From the NCBI GenBank assembly GCA_964410665.1, contig CAYPIE010000118.1:1-15956 (forward strand): a DNA stretch of 15,956 nucleotides, written 5' to 3'. The stretch is from CAYPIE01 sp964410665. GTDB lineage: Bacteria; Planctomycetota; Planctomycetia; Gemmatales; Gemmataceae. Positions 1-8,630 of the stretch are shown here, piece by piece (the first letter of the stretch is position 1; each line of letters starts with the position of its first letter). The notes under the pieces were generated by a model, which was given only the letters and a program-made list of their open reading frames with translations, ran no database searches and had not been told where the DNA came from. Made by a program: the position numbers and the translations under genes.

Positions 1-69
1 GCCTCTTCGCACCGCTAACGCCTCTGCCTCTTCCAGACTTCCCGCAAGTGCTGCTGCCACTGCCCTCGC
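1..69 (-). repeat. 3'-flank repeat after the nicotinate phosphoribosyltransferase gene (left copy, cut by window edge)
   Basis: Read on the minus strand away from the gene, this flank begins GCGAGGGCAGTGG straight after the stop codon. It then holds GGCAGAGGCG, three variable bases and GCGGTGCG (positions 28 down to 8), followed by AAGAGGC up to the window edge. The core matches 19 of 21 positions with the two tandem units at 15902 and 15931 on the plus strand. The earlier part (GCGA, AGTGG, AGCA, GCGG, AAGT in order) can also be aligned by eye with the flank after the last gene, allowing small gaps. The sequence is purine-rich. It is likely a dispersed intergenic repeat; function unknown. 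Confidence 0.6.
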
Positions 70-1563
70 TCATGTGGAATCGCCCCGGTAAGCGGCCAGC
101 TCCGCGCGTGCCTGTTCAACTTCTTGCTTGCGCATCTCCCGGAAGCGGTGCATTGTCTCGGCGACTTGGGGGGACATTTCCCAACGCTGATAGCGGTTCC
201 AAGTCGCCTCTGCCCGGGCACGCTGATCATCAAACGACTCCTGGTAAACAATGCGACCTTGCTCGACCAGCTTGACGTACAGCGGCTCCCCATCCATCGC
301 CTCGGCGGCGTCCGCCACGACCAGGGTGTCGCCGCGGCCATAAACGCGCAGGTAGCCGCCCAGGGTTTCCTTGCCGGGGGAGTTGGAGAACTTCACGTTA
401 GGGTGCTCCCCGGTGGCGCTGCGCTTGAACGCGGCCGAGACGGTGTCGCGGTGGACCAGCCGCCACCAGTAACCGCCCGCGCCGGGAAACAGCATGGTCG
501 GCTCGGTGCCCGTTTCGCGGCGAAACTGGTCATACACCACGCGCACCGCATCGGGCGTGACTTCATTTTCAAAGACAATCGTCCGGGGCGGAATCCCCCG
601 TTCGCGCATCGTCTGAAAGTACAAGACGCACTGCCCGGCGATGTCGCCGCTGTCGACGCGAATGCCGACCTTTTCGGTTTCGGGGTGGGCCTGGATCACG
701 CGTAAGGCGTTGCTCAGACCCACGGTCTCGGCATCGACCAAGTCGCACAACAGCGAAGCGGTGCCCAGCTTGCTGACAAAGCGATCCATCATCTCATGCT
801 CGGCCTCAGCCAGGCTACGGTCAAAGGTTTGGGCAGCACACATCATCTCATGGCCAATCGTACCGATGGATTGGAATAATTCCGGATACATAAATTCGGC
901 GGAATCATTCGATGTTAAGCGACCCCCACCGCCGACATAGCGGGCCAGGAGGAGGATCAAATTGCACACTTCCACCGGGGCCGAGCGCAGGCCGAATTCG
1001 GCATCGTGAGGTGTGGCTTCCTGCATCAGCCTTGCCTTGGTTGCCTGGATAATCGGGGCAAAGTAGCGACACATGGCAGGTTCCAGGTAAGAGATGATGC
1101 CGCCAAGACCTTCAAAGAACAGACAGGGTACTTGGGCGAGAAAGGTTTGCCCGCCGGGAAAGCCCCAGATGTCGACCGGAAGGTGGATGTCGTCGCCGGT
1201 CTGGCTGATCAGCACTTGTTCCCAGAGTTCTTCAGGAAAGACACGCACGGCGGAGTGCTCGCAGTAGAAGGTTCGCATCAGTTTGATGTCGGCGCGTTGG
1301 AGCGGCTGATGAAACCATTGCGCCAACATCGCCTCATGGCCGGCCATGATCAGCCGATTCCCCGCACGATTCTCAGGCAGTGGTTTGCGCATCGCCAACG
1401 AGTAGCCCGCCCGTGCCAGGGCAATGTCGGGGACCGCCGCCCACATGGTCCGCTTGTAAGTATCCGTGGCCCCGGGCCAGCCGCCGAGTAGGAACATGCG
1501 AGCGAAGAATTCGGCTCGCATCTGAACACGTTTGCGGTCCAGGGCAGATGGTTCAGAGTGCAT
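70..1563 (-). CDS. Nicotinate phosphoribosyltransferase-like protein (NAD salvage)
   Basis: This is a 497-residue cytosolic enzyme of the nicotinate/nicotinamide phosphoribosyltransferase fold. It is expected to join nicotinic acid (or possibly nicotinamide) to PRPP, giving the mononucleotide for NAD salvage. Visible landmarks are the N-terminal substrate loop DTYKRTM (residues 34-40), GTIGHE (234-239), the PRPP-side motif RVDSGDI (302-308) and KFSNSPGKETLGG (391-403), typical of NAPRTases. The length fits the long (about 490-residue) class. The C-terminus is a charged helix. The N-terminal loop looks like a mix of the NAPRT (TDxYxxTM) and NAMPT (DSYK) forms, so the preferred base is not certain. 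The ATG at 1563 has no clear Shine-Dalgarno. An in-frame Met at residue 15 is possible. The gene stands alone and diverges from the membrane-protein gene. Confidence 0.85.
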   Translation of the reverse strand: MHSEPSALDRKRVQMRAEFFARMFLLGGWPGATDTYKRTMWAAVPDIALARAGYSLAMRKPLPENRAGNRLIMAGHEAMLAQWFHQPLQRADIKLMRTFYCEHSAVRVFPEELWEQVLISQTGDDIHLPVDIWGFPGGQTFLAQVPCLFFEGLGGIISYLEPAMCRYFAPIIQATKARLMQEATPHDAEFGLRSAPVEVCNLILLLARYVGGGGRLTSNDSAEFMYPELFQSIGTIGHEMMCAAQTFDRSLAEAEHEMMDRFVSKLGTASLLCDLVDAETVGLSNALRVIQAHPETEKVGIRVDSGDIAGQCVLYFQTMRERGIPPRTIVFENEVTPDAVRVVYDQFRRETGTEPTMLFPGAGGYWWRLVHRDTVSAAFKRSATGEHPNVKFSNSPGKETLGGYLRVYGRGDTLVVADAAEAMDGEPLYVKLVEQGRIVYQESFDDQRARAEATWNRYQRWEMSPQVAETMHRFREMRKQEVEQARAELAAYRGDST

Positions 1564-1666
1564 CTTTGGGGTATCTGCTCAAGTAAGGGGGGCGGCGGAA
1601 TCGATGGAATTATTGTGTGGTATTGGCGGAGTGACTTCCAGTCCTGGCAACCATCGGTACACTGTC

Positions 1667-3439
1667 ATGCGTCTCGGACTAAGCATGTTCAGGCCGGTTC
1701 CCCTGGTGGCACGACCTTGGTTCACCCCCGGCCATTGGGTTGGGTTGACGACGGTTGTGCTCTTCGTCTTGGTCGTTGGGTATCTTTGCCGCTTTGCCCT
1801 CACCACACCGATGCTGGATGAGTGGGACATGGTTCCGGCGTTGACCGGAGAGATGCCACTCGAGGTCTGGTTGTGGGCACCGCACAACGATCATCGCTAC
1901 CCGTTGCCGAAGTTGATCTTCTGGTCAGCGACTCGACTGCTGCATTTCGAGCTGCGGGTCAATCATGTCGTCAACGCCTTCCTGCTGGCCGGGACCGTGG
2001 CCATGCTCTTGACGACGCTGCGTCGACTACGCGGCCGCTGGCATCCGCTCGATGCCCTAGTGCCTGCCCTGTTGTTGCATTGGGGGCATTATGAGAATTT
2101 GTTGCTTGGTTATCAAGTCGCTTTCTTGTTGCCGGTGTTCCTAGCTTCGTGCTGGTTGGTACTGTCCATTCGGCGGAGCCAACCAACGGTCACGGACGCC
2201 CTGTGGGGCGGTGGGGTGCTGCTGCTCATCATGCTCTGTGGTGGCATCGGGCTGGCGTTTGTGCCATGGCTGAGCTTATGGCTAGGGTCGGTAGCCTGGC
2301 GAGAACGGAGTAACTGGGGGCGGGTTGGGTTGGTCGTGCTGGCGGTGGGGCTGAGCTGGGCCTATCTTGGGGTTTGTCTGCACGGGCTGGTGGGCGCGGT
2401 GAACCCGGGGGAGCCCAAGTCCCAGGGCGTCAAGCTTCTGGCCGCCTGGCACATGCTATCGATGAGTGGTGGCTTTCTCGGGGTCCGGATGCCGTGGCTG
2501 TTGGGTGGGGTGGTGTTCGCCTTGATGGCGGGGGCGAGCTTTGTGGCCGGGCGTGTGACCCGGAAGTGCCCCCAGGAGCGGCTGCGGGCGGTCGGGCTCT
2601 TGCTGTTTCTGGGGGCGATCCTCAGTCTGGCTCTGGGGATCGGAGCAGCGCGGACCTACGGGTTGGTCAGTCGCTATGCCCACCTGGCGGCGATGGGAGT
2701 CATCGGCGGCTACTTTGCCTTGGTGCTGTATGGGCCCGTCTTGCCACGCCGTCTGGGTTGGCTGTTGGGGGTGTCGGTGCCAACTCTGCTGGTGCTGGGC
2801 AACCTGGAGGCGGGCCTGATTCACGGCACGTTCCGGCAGCTCAACGCCCGGCTGCTGGAAGCCGATGTCCGCGCGGGCATGCCGGCTGCGTTTCTAGCGG
2901 AGAAGCATGCCATTCAATGTGGCTACTATGCCTTGGATCCTGGCTGCCCGGAGGTAACAACCGGGACACAATCGCGATTCGAAGAATGGCAGAAGCGCTT
3001 TGCCGTGCAGATCCAACGATTGGGTCGGGCCGAGATCGGCTATTTTCGTCATCTCCAAACGATCCCCCGGATGACTGAGGTGGAACTGCCTCGTAGTCAG
3101 TGGGAGAGCGATCGCATCGTCGCCTTGCCCGTGGAGGCCTTTGTTTGCGGAAAGGGGCCCAACGGGATAGGCTTCCACCTAGGCAGGCCGAGCCTGGTCA
3201 AAGGCATCCGACTCGAGCTCTGGATCCCCGTGAAGATTCCGTGGTTCCCGTTGGCGGTCTGCTGGCAGGATGAACAGGGCCGGCAGCAGCAGGCGCATGT
3301 GTTTTTGAAAGCTCTAGCCGGGAAATACACGACGCAGTTCTGGGTGGATGCGCGCCTGGACACCTTCCAGATCGTCTCCTGTGCCCCCGGTCCTGACCTG
3401 CGGTTGCAGCGGATCACCTTGCTCAAGCCAACGCGCTGA
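1667..3439 (+). CDS. Polytopic membrane protein, possible GT-C-type glycosyltransferase
   Basis: The 590-residue protein has about nine or ten hydrophobic segments (roughly 24-46, 99-118, 131-168, 181-210, 218-240, 275-296, 305-325, 338-355, 361-380). A C-terminal soluble domain of about 200 residues follows. After the first membrane segment comes an acidic loop with DEWD (51-54) and then HNDHRYPLPKL (73-83). An acidic motif in the first outer loop plus a later RY (336-337) recalls lipid-linked sugar transferases of the GT-C fold. This is inference from layout, not a recognised family match. The soluble tail has cysteines at 418, 429, 508, 542 and 574 and looks beta-rich. The open frame extends upstream to 1532, overlapping the divergent gene. 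ATGs at 1604, 1667 and 1685 are possible starts. I chose 1667 because it leaves a short, normal N-terminus before the first membrane segment. The SD-like AAGGGGGG near 1585 could instead serve 1604. Confidence 0.7.
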   Translation: MRLGLSMFRPVPLVARPWFTPGHWVGLTTVVLFVLVVGYLCRFALTTPMLDEWDMVPALTGEMPLEVWLWAPHNDHRYPLPKLIFWSATRLLHFELRVNHVVNAFLLAGTVAMLLTTLRRLRGRWHPLDALVPALLLHWGHYENLLLGYQVAFLLPVFLASCWLVLSIRRSQPTVTDALWGGGVLLLIMLCGGIGLAFVPWLSLWLGSVAWRERSNWGRVGLVVLAVGLSWAYLGVCLHGLVGAVNPGEPKSQGVKLLAAWHMLSMSGGFLGVRMPWLLGGVVFALMAGASFVAGRVTRKCPQERLRAVGLLLFLGAILSLALGIGAARTYGLVSRYAHLAAMGVIGGYFALVLYGPVLPRRLGWLLGVSVPTLLVLGNLEAGLIHGTFRQLNARLLEADVRAGMPAAFLAEKHAIQCGYYALDPGCPEVTTGTQSRFEEWQKRFAVQIQRLGRAEIGYFRHLQTIPRMTEVELPRSQWESDRIVALPVEAFVCGKGPNGIGFHLGRPSLVKGIRLELWIPVKIPWFPLAVCWQDEQGRQQQAHVFLKALAGKYTTQFWVDARLDTFQIVSCAPGPDLRLQRITLLKPTR

Positions 3440-3488
3440 AGCTGCGACGAAGCGAGGAACCCCTCTTCTTGTAGGCGAATGTGTGCAA

Positions 3489-3532
3489 GATCGCGGCGTA
3501 AAGCGTAACGCGATCGTGGCGACATGGCCACG
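3489..3532. other. Two abutting perfect hairpins in the intergenic region
   Basis: GATCGCG (3489-3495) pairs with CGCGATC (3509-3515) around a 13-base loop. CGTGGC (3515-3520) pairs with GCCACG (3527-3532) around a 6-base loop. The two stems share base 3515. No T-run follows, so this is not a standard intrinsic terminator. It could still be a 3'-end structure of the upstream transcript or a protein-binding site. Confidence 0.35.
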
Positions 3533-3570
3533 CATTCTGTACAAACGCCATATTTTATCAGCGTATGTGA

Positions 3571-3600
3571 TTGTCGAACGAATAGAATTTCTGCTAGATT
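3571..3600 (+). promoter_or_regulatory. Possible sigma70-type promoter for the small membrane protein
   Basis: TTGTCG (3571-3576) and TAGATT (3595-3600) are separated by 18 bases. They lie in the most AT-rich part of the 213-base gap between the two plus-strand genes. The -10 box ends 52 bases before the ATG at 3653. Both hexamers are imperfect, so this is tentative. Confidence 0.3.
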
Positions 3601-3652
3601 GAAGAAACGCTACTCCCCATCCCCCACCAAGAACCATGCCGGAGTCTACCTG

Positions 3653-4186
3653 ATGGGTGCCTTCCAACCCGTGCACGTGCTGATCGGCCTGCTTGCTGCT
3701 GGTGTCTTTGTCACTATCGTGGTAGGTATCATCTGTTGGTGCTGGGTCCGGTTGCGACAAAGCGCCACCGAGCAAGTGCGAACCGCAACCGCATTCAAAC
3801 AAACCCTTCTGGATCGCGGCTACTCGCTTGACGAGATCACCCAAGTGGTCCGGTTGCGCCCTGCTGAGGATAATTTGGGGCCTTCTGATCCGCCGAATGC
3901 GATTGCTGACCCAACCATCCCGGCGAACCTGGTGCAGATCCTCTCCGCTGTTCCCTCAGAGGAGGTTGACGAGGCGGTGGCTGTTTATCAAGAGGCCGAT
4001 GATCGCACCCGTATGGCTATTCTGGGCGCGCTGGAAAATCAGTTTGATGCACTTGAATATGATGAAGCCAATGAGGAGTTGGCACTTACGACTGCGCGGA
4101 CGATCCTGATCGTTGCTCGACTGGCCCGCAAGCATGCACCGGCCGGGCCGGCCAAGGTCCCTTTCGATGCCGTGAGGGAGTTCTAG
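3653..4186 (+). CDS. Small membrane-anchored protein of unknown function
   Basis: I do not recognise this 177-residue protein. It has one N-terminal membrane segment (about 8-32, rich in V, I, G and C) followed by a basic stop-transfer stretch (WVRLRQ). The positive-inside rule then suggests a cytoplasmic soluble domain. That domain begins with a helical TLLDRGYSLDEITQVVRLR stretch (51-69), reminiscent of short helical SHOCT-like oligomerisation motifs, but the likeness is loose. A Pro-rich linker (78-90) and acidic helices (101-145) follow. The start at 3653 is chosen over the upstream open frame because GGAG at 3641-3644 sits 8 bases ahead and the membrane helix follows at once. It converges on the TIM-barrel gene with a 38-base gap and may be expressed on its own. 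Confidence 0.7.
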   Translation: MGAFQPVHVLIGLLAAGVFVTIVVGIICWCWVRLRQSATEQVRTATAFKQTLLDRGYSLDEITQVVRLRPAEDNLGPSDPPNAIADPTIPANLVQILSAVPSEEVDEAVAVYQEADDRTRMAILGALENQFDALEYDEANEELALTTARTILIVARLARKHAPAGPAKVPFDAVREF

Positions 4187-4224
4187 GAAGCCGGCGGTGG
4201 GACTGCCCATGGAGCCGGGGTTGC

Positions 4225-5055
4225 TTAGCTGCCCAGTGTCAACCCTTTAAACTCCTGGACACACTGGGTAATGGCGGTCTCGGTGGGCAGCCGTTCGATG
4301 CTGGAAGCGCCAAAGAACCCGACGACCCCTTCGGTGTGGTTGAGAATGTAGCGCACATCCTCGGGCTCGGACAGCGGGCCGCCGTGGCAAAGGACGATGA
4401 TATGCGACTTGACCCGTTTGGCGGCATCATGCATCGCCTGGATGCGTTGGGCGGCTTCATCCAAACTGAGGGCGGTATGGGCGCCAATCAATCCCTTGGT
4501 GGTCAAGCCCATATGGGGAATGAGGACATCGGCCCCAGCGCGAGCCATGGCGGTCGCCTCCTCTTCGTTAAACACATATGGGCATGTTAGCATATTCAGC
4601 TCTGTGGCTTCACGAATCATCTCAACTTCGCGATCAAAGCCCATGCCAGTCTCTTCGAGATTGATGCGGAAGTTCCCATCAATCAGTCCGACGCTGGGGA
4701 AGTTCTGCACCCCACTAAAGCCGACGGCCTGGATTTGCCGCAGAAAGACCTTGATGATGCGGAACGGGTCGGTGCCGCATATCCCGGCCAGCACGGGGGT
4801 TCGGGTCACCAAGGGGAGGACTTCGGCGGCCATGTCCATCACGATCTGGTTGGCATCGCCGTAGGGCATCATGCCACTGAGGCTGCCGCGCCCGGCCATG
4901 CGAAAGCGGCCGGAGTTGTAGATAATGATCAGGTCGATGCCACCGGCCTCGGCACATTTCGCACTTAGGCCGGTGCCAGCCCCGCCGCCAATGATCGGTT
5001 TTCCATTGGCGATCTGGGCATGCAAGCGTTCCAGGCAGCGGTCGCGGGTAAACAT
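4225..5055 (-). CDS. Phosphoenolpyruvate hydrolase-family TIM-barrel protein
   Basis: This 276-residue protein belongs to the PEP-hydrolase-like TIM-barrel family (also called TIM-barrel signal transduction protein). The same domain forms the C-terminal part of the plant Tm-1 resistance protein. Landmarks are GGGAGTGLSAK (23-33), YNSGRFRMAGRGSLSG followed by MMPYGDAN (46-68), NFPSVGLIDG (118-127), HMGLTTKG (181-188) and LCHGGPLSEPEDV (222-234). Length matches stand-alone members. The biochemical activity of the family is poorly established, and the name should not be taken as proof of PEP hydrolysis. The ATG at 5055 is preferred: a purine-rich AGAGAGCGAG precedes it and it leaves 13 bases after the nikR stop. 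A GTG at 5100 would overlap nikR. It is probably co-transcribed with nikR. The Tm-1-like ATP-binding partner that I would expect beside some relatives is absent here. Confidence 0.85.
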   Translation of the reverse strand: MFTRDRCLERLHAQIANGKPIIGGGAGTGLSAKCAEAGGIDLIIIYNSGRFRMAGRGSLSGMMPYGDANQIVMDMAAEVLPLVTRTPVLAGICGTDPFRIIKVFLRQIQAVGFSGVQNFPSVGLIDGNFRINLEETGMGFDREVEMIREATELNMLTCPYVFNEEEATAMARAGADVLIPHMGLTTKGLIGAHTALSLDEAAQRIQAMHDAAKRVKSHIIVLCHGGPLSEPEDVRYILNHTEGVVGFFGASSIERLPTETAITQCVQEFKGLTLGS

Positions 5056-5068
5056 ACGCTCTCGCTCT

Positions 5069-5497
5069 CTAGCCCCACTTGTTGAGGGTGCATTCTTCAC
5101 TGGTGAAAGTCATATCGCCGTGCAGCACACCACGGGTGGCCAGCAAATCGTTGCCCAGCTCACGGATCGCCGTGGTTGGCCCACGCAGCACCGAGACCTC
5201 CAGGCAGTGTCGCTGGCCTAGATGGACATGCAGACTCGAGACCACCAGATCATGGTGATGGTGCTGCTTGTCGATCAGCTTGGTGGCCAGTTCGCGGGCA
5301 TGGTGGTCATAGACCAGTGTAACCACGGCGACCTGTTCGCCCACGGCTTCCTCGGCCTCGCTGCGGACCATGCGATCGCGGATCAGATCCCGAATTGCTT
5401 CACTGCGATTGGCATAGCCATGGCCTGTGATGAAAGTATCAAAGGCCGCAAGTAGGGCTGCCTCGAGTGAAATACTGACCCGGGTGAGTTCCGCCAT
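5069..5497 (-). CDS. nikR: Nickel-responsive transcriptional regulator NikR
   Basis: A 142-residue NikR-type repressor. Residues 4-44 form the ribbon-helix-helix DNA-binding domain (LTRVSISLEAALLAAFD, then NRSEAIRDLIRDRM). Residues about 55-135 form the ACT-like nickel-binding tetramerisation domain. The four high-affinity nickel ligands of E. coli NikR (His76, His87, His89, Cys95) have clear counterparts at His79, His90, His92 and Cys98, with a constant +3 offset, so nickel sensing is probably intact. The ATG at 5497 gives the normal family length; a GTG at 5539 would add 14 unusual residues. No convincing Shine-Dalgarno is visible. No nickel transporter, urease or hydrogenase gene lies in the window. 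Its only neighbours are the TIM-barrel gene downstream and the fasciclin gene across a 221-base divergent gap. Confidence 0.92.
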   Translation of the reverse strand: MAELTRVSISLEAALLAAFDTFITGHGYANRSEAIRDLIRDRMVRSEAEEAVGEQVAVVTLVYDHHARELATKLIDKQHHHHDLVVSSLHVHLGQRHCLEVSVLRGPTTAIRELGNDLLATRGVLHGDMTFTSEECTLNKWG

Positions 5498-5658
5498 CAA
5501 TAGGTCGACCTTGTTGCAGGTTTCGTAAAGCAAAAGCACGCATTATCTTATCGCCTAAGCGCAGAAACGACAGGCGGAATCGGTGGGCCTCTTGGTGTTC
5601 CAAGCTCGCGGAGGGTTTGGCCAGTCCGTTGGCGCAGCCCATTCCGCTGAATCCAACC

Positions 5659-5686
5659 CGTACCGGACAGCGAACTTCTTGGTACG
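5659..5686. promoter_or_regulatory. Candidate NikR operator (6-N16-6 inverted repeat)
   Basis: CGTACC (5659-5664) and GGTACG (5681-5686) are perfect reverse complements separated by exactly 16 bases. That is the half-site length and spacing of the E. coli NikR operator (GTATGA-N16-TCATAC), though the bases differ. The site lies in the nikR-fasciclin divergent gap, 32 bases before the fasciclin ATG. A 6-base inverted repeat with one fixed spacing would arise by chance in a gap this size roughly one time in twenty, so this is suggestive only. Confidence 0.4.
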
Positions 5687-5705
5687 CGACCCATGAATCG
5701 CGAAC

Positions 5706-5712
5706 AAAGGAG
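5706..5712 (+). promoter_or_regulatory. Strong ribosome binding site of the fasciclin gene
   Basis: AAAGGAG is placed 6 bases before ATG 5719. It fixes the start there rather than at the upstream end of the open frame (5617), and the chosen start begins a clean signal peptide. Confidence 0.85.
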
Positions 5713-5718
5713 TTTCTG

Positions 5719-6651
5719 ATGTTTTTGCGCAAGTATTCTTGGATTTTAACGGTGCCGGCGCTTCTGGGCCTGGCGGGACTGGCTCAGGCCGAGAGTGATA
5801 TCGTCACCACGGCTGCCCGCGCAGGCCAGTTTCAGACCCTGGTCAACGCACTGGCCGCGACCGGACTGGATGATGCCCTCAAAGCCTCGGGGCACTTCAC
5901 CGTGTTTGCCCCGACCGATAAAGCCTTTGCCAAGCTGCCCCCTGGCACGCTCGACAAGTTGCTGAAGCCCGAGAATCGCGAGCAGCTGGCAGCGATCCTG
6001 AAATATCACGTGGTGCCTTCCACCATCCGGGTCCCAAAGATGCCACCGCGCCATCGCCTCAAAGAGGCGACCACCCTGAACGGCAAGAAGATCCGCTTTA
6101 CTCGAGACGGGCAAACCGTTCGGGTCAACGATGCGAAGATCCTCACTCGCAATATTGCTTGCTCGAATGGCACGATTCAGGTGATCGATGGTGTGCTGAT
6201 CCCGCCAAGCAATGATCTGACCGCCGTTGCCGAGCAGGCCGGTAGCTTCAAGGTGCTCCGCAAAGCGCTCGATGCAGCGGGCTTGACCGAAACGGTGCAA
6301 ACTCAAGGGCCGTTCACCGTCTTGGCACCGACCGATGCGGCTTTCGCCAAACTGCCTAAGAAGGTGCTGCAGGATTTGCTCAAACCGGCGAACAAAAAGG
6401 CTCTGGCCAATATCCTGCTCTATCATGTGATTCCGGGTCGGGTTACCGCCCGCGAGGCGTTTGCTGCCGGATCCGCGGAAACCCTGCTCAAGCAGGATGT
6501 ACGTTTCAATGTGAATGCAGGCCGTCTGCGCGTCAACCAGGCGAACGTTGAACAGACCGATGTGGAAGCGAGTAACGGTCTAATCCATGTCATCGATCAG
6601 GTATTATTGCCCTCCGACATGGGCAAATTGAGCCGTCGTGACGACCATTAA
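5719..6651 (+). CDS. Secreted protein with two fasciclin (FAS1) domains
   Basis: A 310-residue exported protein. A signal peptide (residues 1-24) ends in a good signal peptidase I site, AQA before ESD. Two FAS1 domains fill the rest. Domain 1 (about 26-162) has TVFAPTDKAF (61-70), YHVVP (96-100) and NGTIQVIDGVLIP (150-162). Domain 2 (about 167-298) has TVLAPTDAAF (200-209), YHVIP (235-239) and NGLIHVIDQVLLP (286-298). FAS1 domains mediate adhesion or ligand binding at cell surfaces, and in bacteria they are often periplasmic or surface-located. There is no lipobox, LPXTG or C-terminal membrane segment, so the protein should be soluble in the periplasm or released. The C-terminal tail is short and charged. 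It is transcribed divergently from nikR and converges on typA with a 28-base gap. Confidence 0.9.
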   Translation: MFLRKYSWILTVPALLGLAGLAQAESDIVTTAARAGQFQTLVNALAATGLDDALKASGHFTVFAPTDKAFAKLPPGTLDKLLKPENREQLAAILKYHVVPSTIRVPKMPPRHRLKEATTLNGKKIRFTRDGQTVRVNDAKILTRNIACSNGTIQVIDGVLIPPSNDLTAVAEQAGSFKVLRKALDAAGLTETVQTQGPFTVLAPTDAAFAKLPKKVLQDLLKPANKKALANILLYHVIPGRVTAREAFAAGSAETLLKQDVRFNVNAGRLRVNQANVEQTDVEASNGLIHVIDQVLLPSDMGKLSRRDDH

Positions 6652-6679
6652 TCCTGGTGTCTCTGTCCGCAACTGGGCC

Positions 6680-8497
<1,818 letters not shown>

Positions 8498-8563
8498 CAC
8501 TGGTGTGAGGTCCCCAACGGAACAGGTGGGCCACTGGGCGTGGCTTCATATGCACAGATGGCT

Positions 8564-8591
8564 ATTATAGCGACCTGCTCCAGAAAACAAG
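8564..8591 (-). promoter_or_regulatory. Probable sigma70-type promoter of typA
   Basis: On the minus strand, a perfect TATAAT (8569 down to 8564) follows CTTGTT (8591-8586) with a 16-base spacer. TTGTTT one base on would give a 15-base spacer. Transcription would begin near 8557, leaving a leader of about 60 bases before typA. The -10 box lies inside an 11-base palindrome, GCTATTATAGC (8561-8571), so a weaker -10 also faces the AsmA gene. Confidence 0.5.
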
Positions 8592-8630
8592 CGAACTTGG
8601 TCGGTCTTGACCGCTTTGCCTCCGGCTTCT

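Noticed and set aside
1532..1666. Upstream extension of the membrane-protein frame
   Set aside because: It overlaps the start of the divergent phosphoribosyltransferase gene and adds about 45 unconvincing residues ahead of the first membrane helix.
2374..3078. Open frame of 234 codons on the plus strand
   Set aside because: It runs in another frame of the membrane-protein gene; its G/R/P-rich translation is typical of a GC-rich shadow.
3454..3465. GAGG-AACC-CCTC hairpin followed by TTCTT as an intrinsic terminator
   Set aside because: A 4-bp stem is too weak and the T-run is interrupted.
4187..4224. Terminator between the two convergent genes
   Set aside because: Only a 4-bp TGGG/CCCA stem is visible and there is no T-run on either strand.
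5056..5100. GTG start at 5100 for the TIM-barrel gene
   Set aside because: It would overlap nikR and exceed the usual family length; ATG 5055 has a purine-rich leader.
5542..5547. GATAAT on the minus strand as a nikR -10 box
   Set aside because: The hexamer is good, but no -35 element is seen at 16-18 bases, so it is not strong enough to list as a promoter.
5746..6426. 226-codon open frame antisense to the fasciclin gene
   Set aside because: The fasciclin frame has a signal peptide, two full domains and a strong ribosome binding site; the antisense translation has no recognisable features.
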